Notes: a model not told the origin generated them from the sequence alone. A stretch of DNA of 64,000 bases from Rhabdophis nuchalis (GCA_039707465.1 CM077644.1:203322462-203386461), one strand, 5' to 3'. Positions 24,598 to 36,062 are shown, counted from the stretch's first letter. Translations and numbers: made by a program.

Positions 24598-26462
24598 CTG
24601 CTGCCACTAAAGTACATGAATTTGTATCTCAGGTCTACCATTTCCCGGTTAGCTGGTTTTCCATCTTCGATATTTTTTAAAAGAAGGATTCCTAATTCCG
24701 GTAATGCATTGTCTTTATCTTTGAACTATGTGTAGAATTTTATAACAAATAGTAGTAATGATTTTTATTTATAAATATGTTTATGATGAGCAACCTCAAT
24801 AATTAAATAAGTCCCTTTTTTTAGAGGTTAAGATAGGGACTTGGGTTCAAGGAGTCCTGCATTCATACCCTCATACCTTCTGAATTGGCTTACTTGGTGT
24901 CAATCACTTTTCCCACATCAGCCTATTTCATAGTATGGCTGTTGCTGCGAGAAAAAAAATGGAGAAAGGAGCATATCCATGCCATTTCTTCATATGTTAC
25001 TGGAGAAAATGGGCATGTATTTTGTAAAGATATAAATAGATTTGGGGTTAATAAGGTTGGGTTCAAAGACCAAGAGCTTTGGGATGCATGGGAATGTCAG
25101 AGTAACATCTGTGCACTCTTTTGCTTTTGAATGTTTGCATTGCCCAGATCTGATATCTGGTATTTGCCATATTTATGGAACCCTTTCTTTAGAAGAGCTT
25201 GCCTGATGCCTTTCTCTGATGTTGTTTTGGAACTAGGGAAAGCTTTAAAAAAAAAATTGTGTCAGACTTAGAAGCATTTTTTAATCTCATCTGAACATTA
25301 CGTTCTGGACGTCTTTCTCTGGGTTTGTAGGAGGTGGATTGAGGTGTTTTTTCATGTGGTTAAATGACTTGCACTAGTGTTGCCATTGTTTATTCCTTCA
25401 TGCCTGGCTTGCTTTTAATGTTGAATTGTTTTAGGTTTTTTTAATGTGTTTTAATCTTGTTTTACTAAAGGGCAGTGTACATCAATTAAAGTATGTATCT
25501 TATGAGAGCTAATTAAATACAACAAACAATGAAATCACAAGAGTCCAGTTGTCTGAATACCAATGGCAAAGGATTTAAAGATTTAAATGGAAGGGTTACC
25601 CAGGGTTCAGAACTAATTAACAGTTCTGGATGTTATTGCCTAGCAACTGAATGGAATTAAAGAATATTGCTCTTTAACTTTGATTTCTCTAGATAAATAT
25701 AATAGGCCCAAGTATAGGTTTTAGGTGATTTCATTCTAAGAAATCTGCTTTGCTGTGGGATTTAGATAGAAGATATTGTTTTTGTGTTGGTATTTTACAC
25801 AAATAACATTTACATTAAAAAACCTATAATAATAATTCAGTAAATTCACTGAAACAATTCATTTTTAAGTATTAATCTGACTTGTTAAAATGCTTCCAGT
25901 AGATTGCTATTCCATATCGCAGACCGTATAATCTACCAATAATATAATCTGCTGCTTTAAAAATGTCCTGTGTTTTTTTGTAAAATTGCCAATATAGGTT
26001 GTCTGTTTATGTGTCTTCAGGTGTTGGGAAGGACGTTTTGCAGTTCTAAACAGCAGAACTGCATTGAGAGAAGTCCAGATTCAAAGGGTATCAGGAGAGT
26101 TCAGCAGTATTCATGTTGACCTTCTGATAGAAGCTACATCTGTTTCTGCAGTTGTGAGTGGCAGCCATAACCATTCCAAAAAAGAGGTTTTCCTTAAATA
26201 TCTTTTCCTTAAATTCTTTGATTTAAGGAGATGCTGAGAGGTGCAATGTATGTGTCCACCAGTGCTTTCCTAATTTAGTTCAATTGAATAGCACGTAACA
26301 CGACACATTATTACGAATGGAAAAAAGTTGTGTGGCTGTCTGTTGCTACTATCCATTTGTCCACCCATCCATTGATAGTCGGTAATATAAGATATGGAAC
26401 ATGTGCATGTTCAATCTTAAATAGTTATTAATTTTTATTCATTGATCTTTATAGCACAATGA
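24598..26462. other. 1.9-kb stretch without recognised genes
   Basis: AT-rich, no recognised element, no coding similarity. The frame at 24885-25130 has no domain. Confidence 0.4.
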
Positions 26463-27075
26463 TTTAAGCCCAGGGTACTTGCGAGACCTCCTACTGCCAC
26501 CGGTAGCCTCCCATTGTCCAGTACGATCCCACAGAGTTGGCCTCTTCAGGGTACCTGAATATTTGCAAGACCATCTCCTACTGCATACCTCCTACCGACC
26601 AGTCCACTCACACAGAGAGGGTTTCCTAAGGGTCCCGTCGCCTAGCCAATGCCGGCTGGCAACCCCTTGGGGGAGAGCCTTCTTTGTGGCCCTCTGGAAT
26701 GACCTTCCCCCCAACCTGCGCACAACCACCGACCTGCGCCTCTTCCACCGGGCCCTTAAAACTCATCTTTTTTGTCTGGCATAGTTTTTTTTAATTGTTT
26801 TAGTTTTTAAATTATTTTGGTAAGGGTTTTTTAACAGGATTTAAATCAGGCCAATCTATTTAATATATTTTTAATTGTATTTTATCAATACAAATATAAA
26901 TTTGTTTTATCAATTGGGTTTTATTAGGGACTTTTAGAGCAGGTTTTTTGTTTAATCTGTTTTTATTATATTTATTGTACCTGATGTTTTATAATTGCCT
27001 GTTCACCGCCCTGAGTCCCGCAAGGGAGATAGGGTGGTATATAAATTTAAATAAACGTAAACGTAAATGTAAACC
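26463..27075 (+). mobile_element. L2-clade LINE 3' fragment with internal 80-bp duplication
   Basis: The frame 26479-26784 encodes the L2-clade end, but the block YLQDHLLLHTSYRPVHSHRE appears twice in a row (units about 26476-26560 and 26561-26641, diverged from each other). GRAFFVALWNDLPPNLR then follows, with a small deletion compared with other copies. The 3' part contains GCCCTGAGTCC at about 27009 and ends in an AAACGT-type short tail (27048-27075). The duplication may be tandem slippage or a template switch between two copies. Confidence 0.8.
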
Positions 27076-27512
27076 GTCAGCGAGACAGTGTCGGCTGGCG
27101 ACCCCCAGGGGGAGAGCCTTCTCTGTAGGAACGCCTTCGCTTTGGAATGAACTACCCCCGGAGCTTCGCATAATTCCCAACCTCCCGTCCTTCCGGCGCT
27201 CCCTAAAAAGCTGGCTCTTTCAGCAAGCTGGCCTGGCCTGAATAAAATAATTTTAATTCCAATTTTAATTTATTTTATAATGTCTATTAATTTATTGTTT
27301 ATGGGATTTTTTATTTAATATCTTTTTAACTTTTGTCCTATATGTCTCTTATGTTGTATGCCGCCCTGGGTCCTTTGGGAGAAGGACGACATATAAATCT
27401 AATCTAATCTAATCTAATCTAATCTAATCTAATCTAATCTAATCTAATCTAATCTAATCTAATCTAATCTAATCTAATCTAATCTAATCTAATCTAATCT
27501 AATCTAATCTAG
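27076..27512 (+). mobile_element. Second-subfamily L2-clade LINE end with (AATCT)23 tail
   Basis: It begins within the C-terminal frame and encodes GRAFSVGTPSLWNELPPELR then SLKSWLFQQAGLA. It differs from the neighbouring copy in these residues and in the untranslated end (GCCGCCCTGGGTCC), so it is a different subfamily. The tail is an uninterrupted (AATCT) array from 27396 to 27510 (115 bp). It abuts the previous L2 copy head to tail. Confidence 0.85.
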
Positions 27513-28493
27513 TTGGCCCCAAATGATGATGAAACAGGATAGAAAGAAATGGATGGTGTTAACACCTGACTGCAAATGGAGTCTTGGCTCCTAAATATTA
27601 GTTATCTATTTTTAAAAAATAAATAAACATGCATTTAAACTTGGTCGGTCATTATTTGATGTTTGCACTGTCTAGGATAATTTAACAGCAATGTGAATAC
27701 TTTGCCAGCTTGTTGAATTTTATCCTCTTTTTTCTTCACACTTTTGTTTATATTCCCCCATCTGTTTGTGCCATCTTGCCCATATCATTGGTTGATATCT
27801 GCCACAGTGCTATCATGATACATTTATCAGGCTTTCTTGTTTGCCATGATCTGGTCAGAACCTTTCCAAGAATTGTTGGTTTTACTAGGCCTTCCATTCA
27901 ACATTCAAAACCATTGCATTCTGATCTCTCTACTTTTAAATCATCTTCTGCGTTTTTATGTACATTCTGCTGAGGAAAGATTAAACTCAAGACTTCTTTC
28001 AAATCATTTCAAACTTTTTTTTAACATTTAAATTCTTAAAATGATGGCCCACAGCTTCATGAGTTAGTTAACATAAGTTGTAATACAGTAGCTTTAATAT
28101 AATTGTTATTAGTTTAGGATCTCCAAATTTATAATAGCTTTCAGTTTTTCTATTTTTTTTCATTTTCTATTTTCACGTTAAGTGTATCATTTTAATATAA
28201 ACTCTCTATATAACATTTTTGAATGCTTATCCAAATCCACATACAATTTTACAAGCAATGTCCCCTATATTACACAAATATATTAATTATTTTCATTAAT
28301 ATATGCACGTGCCCTATTTTCCTCAGCAGAAACTGCTCTATAAAATTAGAGTAATGGATAAATATCAGATATGTTTCACATAAAGATTAAGGAAGTGAGA
28401 AGTTTTTAGGTTGTTATCAAAATGACAAATGAACATTTTTTGCTCCTTGGCTATATCAACTTTATATCTAAAAATCAACTAAAACATATACCT
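27513..28493. other. 1-kb stretch without recognised genes
   Basis: Strongly AT-rich, nothing recognised. The frame at 27710-27973 is hydrophobic but has no domain or clear relatives. Confidence 0.4.
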
Positions 28494-29006
28494 TGGTGTT
28501 GGTGAATCTTTTCAACATCGAGTATGCATATGCATGCTGGGAAGATGATAGTCTAGTTTCCAATGCATGCATGCTCATTGGCCACCTGGTCTTCTGATTT
28601 CTTGCACACATGCATGTGCAAAGACCATGTGGCTGGTGTGCATGCATGCACTGGAAACTGGAAGATCAGGTGGCCTGGTGTGCATGCATGCACCAGGAAA
28701 ATGATATTCCAGTTTCTGTGTGTGCATGCACACCAGCCACATGGTCTTCCAGTTTTTGATGCATATGTGTGCTCAAAGACCAGCTGGCCAGTGCGCATGC
28801 ACGCACTGGAAACTGAAAGATCATCTTCCTGGCACATGCATGCACAATGGGCTACTGCTCTTCCAGTTTCCGGTGCTCCCGTGCATGTGAAGACCAGCTG
28901 ACCGGCGCACTGGAACCCAGAAGAACAATGGGTGATGGCTCACGTGCCCAGAGAGATGGCTCTGCATGCGACTTCCAGCATGTGTGCCATAGATTCGCCA
29001 TCACGG
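28494..29006. mobile_element. hAT-type element, CAGTGATGG family, copy 3, minisatellite interior (older)
   Basis: The ends are degraded forms of the family termini (TGGTGTTGGTGAATC at 28494, GATTCGCCATCACGG to 29006). No clean 8-bp duplication is readable. The interior is a minisatellite of about 65-70-bp units in alternating orientation, built from GCATGCATGC-rich and CCAGTTTCC-rich halves. Long frames on both strands (28563-28901 and 28553-28837) come from it and are not genes. Confidence 0.75.
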
Positions 29007-29107
29007 TCTTATAACATTGATTCATTGTTATATTTGACAGTGAACAAAAGGAAGATTTTGAAGCAACTGAATCAATCTACTGTATTTTTATTTCAGTTCT
29101 CTTAGAT

Positions 29108-29205
29108 CAGGGTTGTTGCTGAATTGCAGCTCTCAGAATCATTCATAACTAGCCATGACGACTGTTGTTTCTGGGTATTGTAGTTCAGTGGTGCCTGAAG
29201 GGTCA
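29108..29205. mobile_element. Decayed palindromic MITE
   Basis: The left part (GCAGCTCTCAGAATC) and right part (TTTCTGGGTATTGTAGTTC) are imperfect inverses of each other, a pattern of the small palindromic squamate elements seen cleanly at 37967-38101. It is too diverged to define edges. Confidence 0.4.
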
Positions 29206-29274
29206 AAAGTCATCCACTTTGGTATCTACCAGTTGCCTTAGAAGAAATGCAGTATTTAGTCCAAATTTAGGATT

Positions 29275-29997
29275 ACTTACTTACTTACTTTATTAGATTT
29301 GTATCCCGCTCTATTTCCCAAAATGGGACTCAGGGCGGCGCATAGGAATTTAAAAATCTAAAAATACAGACAATACAAAATTCTACAAAAGTTAAAACTA
29401 AAATTAAATAATTTAGCCCGTGCTAAAAGACCAATATTAATTTAAAACCCAACTCTAAAAATAACATAGCTGTAGCAGCTATGCCAGGCCGGCCATATGG
29501 AAGAAATACGTTTTCAGTGTCCGGCAGAAGAGGCGAAGGTTGGTGATAGTGCGAAGGTCAGGGTGGAGGTCATCCCAGAGGGCAGGATCTGCCACAGAGA
29601 AGGCTCTTCCCCTGGGCGTCGCCAGCCGGAATTGTCCGGCGGACGGCACCCTAAGGAGGCCGTCCCTGTGGGAGCGGACGGGTCGAATGGAGGTATGTGG
29701 TAGTAGGCGGTCCTGCAAGTAACCAGGCCTGCTGCCATGGAGCGCTTTAAAGATGGTCACTAAAACCTTGAAACGCACCCGGAAGGCTACTGGTAGCCAG
29801 TGTAGCTTGCGCAGGAGAGGTGTTACATGGGAGTATTTTGAAACTCCCAAGATCCCCCGTGCGGCCGCATTCTGTACCAACTGGAGCCTCCGGGTGCATC
29901 TCAAGGGAAGCCCCATGTAGAGAGCATTGCAATAGTCCAGGCGAGAAATGACAAGAGCTTGAGTGACTGTATGTAGGGCGCCACGATCCAGATTAGG
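29275..29997 (-). mobile_element. L2-clade LINE 3' fragment with AAGT-type tail
   Basis: The minus-strand frame is open from at least 29990 down to 29479 and encodes ISRLDYCNALYMGLP, then RLQLVQNAAARGILG, then LHWLPVAFRVRFKVLV, GYLQDRLLPHTSIRPVRSH, GRAFSVADPALWDDL and a terminal MAGLA. The reverse transcriptase core is missing (5' truncation). The untranslated end has the GCCCTGAGTCC block; the tail is (AAGT)n at 29275-29292. With an open frame of this length the copy is young. Confidence 0.87.
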
Positions 29998-31039
29998 CAT
30001 ACAGTACGTGTCATAATGTTTTCCTTGCAGTTTTGTTTCATTCTTCAAGCATTCAGATTCTGCACTACTGTCTTCCATAGCATGCCATATATGCACAAAG
30101 GTTTACATTTTCATTAAGCTACTCTTGACACTTTGTTCACAGGCAAAGCAGTGAAAACATGCCATAAAATGTGGTGAGAAAGTGATAATTGTGGAAGTAA
30201 ATCAACATTAAAAATATCATGCACACATTTTAATGCTGACATATGGCTTTTCACTTTCTTTTTGAACTGACAGTATTGTTTGTTTTGTGCATAGTAAATA
30301 TTGTATATAGCACAAATCACCATGAAATTACTGTGTAGTCACTTGATCATTTAATTATCATGTAGGTACATAATAACTCCATGGCTATTTAAACCCTTCT
30401 GATTGTTTTAATTGCGCTCTGAGTTAATTGTTCCCATCCACCAACAGGAATGTATGTCAAATAGTTTGGTAAGCAAGGTGTGTGTGTGTGTGTGTGTATG
30501 GTGTGTAAGTATGTGTGTGTGTATTCGTGTGTGTGTGTGTGTGTGTATAAGAGAGAGAGAGACAGAGTGCATGAATGAAATTGGTTGTTTGAAAAATAGG
30601 AGAGAATAATCTCAAATTTAATTATAGCATTTGGCACTCGATTACTCTAATCTGTTTCACCTAAAGTGTTATAAAGCCCTTAAGTATTTATAAAAGAAGT
30701 TATTATGAATCATAATTTGTAATGATGCAGAGTATAATTTCATTTACAAATAGACAAATAATAATTCTCTTATAAAGCAAGTCTAAAAAGCAAGAGGCAT
30801 CCCTCTTTCCTAGATCTGCTTTCTTTCAACAAATTCAATAGAAGTCATAGGTGACTTTTGTACATAGTTTATAGAAGAGTGTTTTACCTGTGAAAAATAA
30901 ATATGTGACAAGGAACAGCCCTTGTCTCTCAAAACCACTGAGTACCATCTTGAGAATTATGTTCACTGCGTTTGCCGATCATAATTGCCATGTTTCAGTG
31001 CAACATTAATGAGCAAGAAGACCCAGAGCAAACCTGAAT
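29998..31039. other. 1-kb stretch without recognised genes
   Basis: Contains the TG/GA simple repeat at 30478-30566. From about 30900 the composition becomes less AT-rich and unique-looking, running up to the candidate ratchet site at 31077. Confidence 0.45.
30478..30566. repeat. Interrupted (TG)n with (GA)n end
   Basis: Several TG runs are interrupted by TATGG, TAAGTA and TATTCG. It ends in a short (GA)n. The His/Thr-rich and Val/Cys-rich frames over it are artefacts. Confidence 0.9.
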
Positions 31040-31116
31040 TAGTGGTTCTCCTCTCCATTTTTTCTTCTTCTGTGCAGGTAAGACGAAGGTTTTAGAAGTA
31101 TTTATTTCAGGTAATA
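31040..31116 (+). promoter_or_regulatory. Candidate recursive splice site (ratchet point)
   Basis: A 30-base pyrimidine-rich tract (about 31046-31075, including TTTTTTCTTCTTC) leads into TGTGCAG|GTAAGACG, with the junction between 31077 and 31078. A 3' splice site directly joined to a 5' splice site is the signature of recursive splicing in very long introns. A second donor-like string, CAG|GTAATA, lies 33 bases downstream (31110/31111), as described for vertebrate recursive-splice exons. The absence of exons across the window would fit a long intron transcribed on the plus strand. This is motif evidence only. Confidence 0.4.
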
Positions 31117-32042
31117 ATGATTTGCTGGGTCACCAGTTATAACAAAGAAACCTTATGGTGAATTGCAATCAAGCCAATTTCAAATAATGTTTCTGAAACA
31201 GATTTCTGAGATTGCTAATTACAATTCCAAGTCTATGAGAATAGTTCAAACTACAAGTACAAGCTTCAGAAGCACTCTGAGACTTTGTGCATATCATACC
31301 AAATTGTAATTTAACATGATAGGCTATTTTGATTAGTTGCGCAGCAGATCTAATCCTTACCATTCTACAATGTTGAACTCAATATTAAATAGGTGTCTCA
31401 GTACTAAATAATTTTTAAAAGCAATTTATTCACTGTTTAACTTGCTACCTTTACCTGAAAGATAGGAAATTAAATGCTGAAGGCAGCAGGGGAAGCATTT
31501 TCTAAAGAATTGGAGAATATCTGGCACAAGGAGTATCAGTGTTCAGTTGAACAGACTGTTTCATATGTTGAGCATCTCTCATGAACTCTATGTCCTGTGA
31601 ACCAAAATTATCTTCTTTAAAATCTTGCTGGATTGCCACTTAACACATTGTAATTGCTTCATCACTGGTCTAGAAGGCAAATTTATTTTCTGTCTGATAG
31701 ATAGGTTGACTGAAGAAAAGCAGATGATCCTGAATGCTAAAGGCTAACTGGTCTTTAAGAGTGATAAATTATCAATGTTAACAAATAGTGGAAAAAAAGG
31801 ATAAAAAGACAACTACAAAGTAGCTTTCAAATTCAGCTGCCATTTTCCCCTTTCATTTTGAATTCTTAGAGGCAGATATTTCTAATTTCTGCCTTTAAAA
31901 ATCAAAACAGCACATCTGTCAGAGGCAACCATCAGAAATAATAATGTACTTTGTGACAGACCCAAAAGTTATGAAAAAAGAGCCTTTTGCTATGTTATGT
32001 TTTTCTATGAGAAAAGTGCTCTTCAGGCATTCTGCTTGTATC
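31117..32042. other. 0.9-kb stretch without recognised genes
   Basis: AT-rich, with no recognisable repeat or coding similarity. Confidence 0.4.
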
Positions 32043-32787
32043 TGTTAGCATAAAGTGACCAGATTTCAAAATTTGTCAAGCGGGACACCATTGACGGGGA
32101 GGGCTGAGCGGTCTTTCCCGGCCCTGCAGCCACCGCTTCCCTCGCTGGCCATACCTGAGGTTGCACTATTCCCATAGAGGCCGGGGGGCGGCGGAGCGGG
32201 GCCAGGTGCCCGGTGGCTGCTCTGCACGTGCTCAGCGGCGTGGGCCGGAAGCAACAGCCAGAGTGGGCTGGTGGGCAGCCAAGGGCCGGTGAGGGAGGAG
32301 CGAGCAAGAAGCCAGCAGGCAGAGGAGGAGGAAGAGGATAGCTGCGCATGACAGGGGCATGGCCCTGAACTTTGTGGAGCAGACGCAATGCGCTGACAGC
32401 AGCCAGGCATGAGCCCCACAGCCGCTGTGTCCCCTCCCTCTTCGGCTCATCCGGGACGAGCGACGAAAATTTCAGGGCTGCAGCCGGAGCCCGCGCGGCC
32501 CTGAAGTTTGCGCCGCCGCCGCGATGCGCTGAGAGCAGCCGGCTCGGGCGGGGAGTCAGCGGTGGTGGTGCTCATGGCTCTGAACCTTCTCCTCTGCCTC
32601 CTGGCTTCTCGCTCGCTCCTCCCTCGCTGGGCCTGCCTGCCAACCCGCTCCAGCCGCCACTTCCTGTCCGTGCTGCTGCCCTGGCCGCAGGCGGGACATT
32701 TTTAAGAGGCGGCGGGGCGCGGGACTAATTCTTGAAAAGCGTGATTGTCCCGCCAAAAGCGAGACGTCTGATCACCTTATGTTAGCA
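32043..32787. mobile_element. GC-rich hAT-like foldback element with 8-bp TSD
   Basis: The element is 32051-32779 (729 bp), flanked by exact TGTTAGCA copies (32043-32050 and 32780-32787). The ends TAAAGTGACCAGA and the inverse of TAAGGTGATCAGA match the known hAT-type tip TAGGGTGACCAGA. The interior is strongly GC- and CpG-rich. Its left half (about 32235-32345) and right half (about 32580-32680) are long imperfect inverses of each other (core CTCTGCCTCCTGGCTTCTCG), so transcripts or single strands could fold. Overlapping frames up to 121 codons on both strands are composition artefacts without domains. It looks like a CpG island but is a transposon. Confidence 0.85.
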
Positions 32788-33902
32788 GTCAAAAGGTGCT
32801 GTAATTTTCGTAATTGCTTTGACAAATTGGAATTTTGGGATACAAAAAAATGAGGACTATTGTAAATATTTTCAGGTGAAAGTGGTTACAAACTTCCCTC
32901 TCCTGTCACTATTCTGATAGACAGGGAACCTGGTAATGTGGATGGAGGCACTAGCTAGTATTATTTCTCTAAGGTGCCTTACAACTGTAACCTTATATAC
33001 GTTTACCTTCTACTTATTTTTGTATACATGCTAATAAGGTTTTTATTGTTAGAAACTCCCAAAGAATTAAATGAATTAGGGATATGTAGAAGAAAATATA
33101 ATTAGTTCCAACTGTACTTCTGGAAAGCACAAAAATAATAATGAGAAATAATAGTTTGCTTTTCATTAACATAATAAGTTTTGAAAGAGAAACTTAATCA
33201 AACATCAGTGTGCTAAATGCTGATTAATAGTAATTTGTATTCAAATTATTTCAACAACTGTCTGAAAAGAGTTCCCATAACTGCTCAATAAAATGATGAT
33301 TATTTCTGCATTCATAAATTATGTTCAGGTGCTGTTGACATTTAGCTGTAATCAAGCAGACATATATTTCATTAGTACCATTGCTGTATTTAACCACTGG
33401 AGTCAATGCAGGCAGGACAAGTCAGAGTTGCTTGCTACTGTTTTTAGTTTCTTTGCATAAATTTCATGTTTACAGTACTTATAGCATCCTAGAATATAAA
33501 ATGTTCCTTAACCCAGTGACAGTTTCTATTAGCTTGCTTGTGCATGGTGTGTGGGACAAATAATATTCTAACCTTGCGAATGTGAGACCAAAGTGTATCT
33601 TAGAGCAGGCAAACTGAAAATACTTGATGATCCTGGAGGAGAAGGAGACAGATAACAGAAACCAGGTTGTTGTCTTTTCCATGATGTGAAAGAAGCAATA
33701 TATAGGCAGAATAAAGGACACTGTTTACGTTAGAAGTTGCTGGTATCAGTAAGAAGGATAGGCTTGGAGCCTCATTAGGAATGTAGAATTTAGAGGTGGG
33801 CACCCACAGCAAGATCACCCCATTTTCTTATCATAAATTACTTTTCAGTTGTAAAGGCATGCTATTATTTACATTATCTTTCTAATTCTTACGTATGCAT
33901 GT
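32788..33902. other. 1.1-kb stretch without recognised genes
   Basis: AT-rich, nothing recognised. Confidence 0.4.
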
Positions 33903-34030
33903 GCTTTTTGAGCTAGTGTTGACTCCTGGTGACTGCCTAGACATGTCCCTACAGTTTTCTTGGCAACATTTGAGAAGTTGATTTGCCATTGCCTGCTTCC
34001 TAGTGTAGGAAGTTAACGCCCACCCCTCTT
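33903..34030 (-). mobile_element. tRNA-derived squamate SINE, 3' part
   Basis: On the minus strand it reads AGGCAATGGCAAATCAACTT, then GCCAAGAAAACTGTAGGGAC, then CAGTCACCAGGAGTCAACAC. This is the body and end of the squamate SINE whose head is seen at 34763 and 53248. The tRNA-like head is missing here. Confidence 0.65.
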
Positions 34031-34227
34031 CTAGAAGAATGAAATATCCTAGGAAATATTGAAAAGGCAGAATATTATATTTCCCTGGATCAGAAATGGA
34101 GAAATATGTTTTTAGGCAAGAAGACTAACTCTTAATAGCCCCCACCTTTCTCAATGGGCCATTAAAATGCCTGAGCCAGTCTATTCTACATAACAAAGAT
34201 CTCTTCCTTCAGCTCCAGGGTGATCGG

Positions 34228-34263
34228 ATTAAGACATGATGAAGTATTAAGACATGATGAAGT
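34228..34263. repeat. 18-bp tandem duplication
   Basis: ATTAAGACATGATGAAGT occurs twice back to back. Confidence 0.85.
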
Positions 34264-34609
34264 ATAACCCATCTCACCACAGGGCACCTGGGAAGAAGCA
34301 ATGCTCCACCAAACCTGGACTCAAAACACAGCCTAGAGAGTTGCCCCTGCATGGCTCCATGTGAGTCTGACAAGCAATCAGAATACATTTCTTATACAGG
34401 AACAGGAAATGGAGAGGTGGGGCCGAACAGAGAGTATAAAAAATAGGAACTCTCAGCTAGCCCTTTTTTCTTTTTCTTCTTCACTCAACATCTTGAAGCA
34501 TGTGATCACCTTTTCCCCCAGGACCTCAAACCATGTGGTTCTGTCCACCATTCAACTATCTTTCCAAGCAGCCTCCATGTTTCCAGTGTCTTTTCCCCCA
34601 CTTGGAGCT

Positions 34610-34763
34610 GAACCCACAAGGACATTTCTTCCAACACTAGGACAGAGAAAGAATGGCTGGCTGAAGATTTTGTTTCCTAATTTTGTGCCTCAGGCAGGAC
34701 AAGAACTCGTGGTCTCCTGGTTTTCTGACCTGGTTCCTTAATTATACACCACACTGGCTCTCA
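34610..34763 (-). mobile_element. tRNA-derived squamate SINE, head and middle
   Basis: On the minus strand the head reads GAGCCAGTGTGGTGTATAAT (box A region) and then ACGAGTTCTTGTCCTGCC (box B region: GTTCnAnTCC-like). It continues into the body up to the AGTGTTGG stretch. This is a polymerase III type SINE promoter, decayed. It should not be annotated as a tRNA gene. Confidence 0.65.
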
Positions 34764-35024
34764 ATTGTTATGTATTATTTCATAAAATTTGTAACCTTGT
34801 GAGTTTGGAGGCTTTTCTTTGGCGAGAAAACCAATAATCACTCTGGTTTTGCATGCCAATACTTTGTTGCATTAATCTCCAAACATTTTGGTTCCTTATA
34901 TAAATGGGCATTTTCCCCCAAATCAATAATATGGCCTGGGTCAGGCCTTAGAGGCAGCATCTTTTCTACCTTACTTTTTCCTCATTTCTTCTAACTTAGT
35001 ATTTCCTGACTTCATAACTTTAAG

Positions 35025-35075
35025 ATGAGTGGACTTCAAGTCCCAGAATTCCTCAGCCAGCATGCTGCACTAATG
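35025..35075. mobile_element. Half of a palindromic MITE
   Basis: GTGGACTTCAAGTCCCAGAA followed by TTCCTCAGCCAGCATGCTG matches the left arm and centre of the palindromic element at 37967-38101. The right arm is absent. Confidence 0.6.
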
Positions 35076-36062
35076 CTACTGCCCTAAGTTCTTTCTTTGA
35101 AGTGTAAATGGGATTTTAGAATGAATGCATCTTTCTTACTTATGCCCCAATTTCTGGATAATATTTATTTAAAAAAACCTGTAAGAGAGTTACTGAGGCT
35201 AATTCCTAATTAAGCTTTAAGTGGCTATGTACTGTAACACATTTCTGTTACAGCCAAAACAATAGGAATAATTTGAAGTTTATTAGAAAGAGCATAATGT
35301 GTAATGATTGTATGTATTTAGGAAAAGGAAAAGATGCTCTGTTTATGTATGCATGCATAAGGCAAGTAAGTATCGTTATTTTTTTACAGCAAATTCAACA
35401 GTCCCTTGGAATATCTTGCAAATTCATGCCTCTAATAAAGAGGATTCTGGCCTTTAAAAGCTGATCTATAATAATTAGTCTTAAAAAATCTCACAAAACT
35501 TTGTGGCTGTCATTTGCTTAGCCATCAGTGATCATGGCTAGAATACCACATTTCCATGGTTTCTGACATAATAGAGCCATTTGGCCCATCTAAGTTGCCA
35601 AGTGTTGTGTTGCAAAAGCCAAGCTCTATAAAGCATGCACGAACCAGCCTTTGCTTTATAGGAAATAAGTTTTAGATTGAAGTAATTCTAAGCACTTTCC
35701 AAGCACAACATTTTTGTTATTTTATAGCTTTTTCTCATTCTAACAATGCGTCGGAGTACCAGATTTTCTATTTTATCCTGTAGTATTTCAGAAAATTATT
35801 ATATGGGCTCTCTAGCTTTTAGAATGTCTGTTTTTAGTCAAAGCAATATACCTATTTATAATATTTAATGACAATAACTTTTCAAAGTAATCATATATTG
35901 TGTTGTTTAAGAGCAATTGCTTTCCAATGGCCTTGCTCATTTGTTTTTCTTGTTCTTTTCCTTCCTCTTGTTACACGTAGCATGAAGCCAGTGTGCCTAA
36001 TTTCATCAGAGAAATACTAGAGTGCATATCATTCATCTCTCTCTTTAGATGCAGGCTATTAC

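Noticed and set aside
27396..27510. Regular repeats reminiscent of a CRISPR-like array
   Set aside because: A 5-bp pure microsatellite without spacers, in a eukaryotic genome.
28553..28901. Zinc-finger-like Cys/His-rich frames on both strands
   Set aside because: They are translations of GCATGC-rich minisatellite units and have no regular C2H2 spacing.
30885..30905. Minus-strand acceptor-donor junction (TTTTTCACAG|GTAAAAC)
   Set aside because: The donor is weak and there is no extended pyrimidine tract; such strings are expected by chance in AT-rich DNA.
32023..32756. Proline/serine-rich frames up to 121 codons and an apparent CpG island promoter
   Set aside because: The whole block is a GC-rich hAT-like element with an exact 8-bp duplication and inverted halves.
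34361..34741. 126-codon frame on the plus strand
   Set aside because: Its last third runs antisense through a SINE and the rest has no domain.
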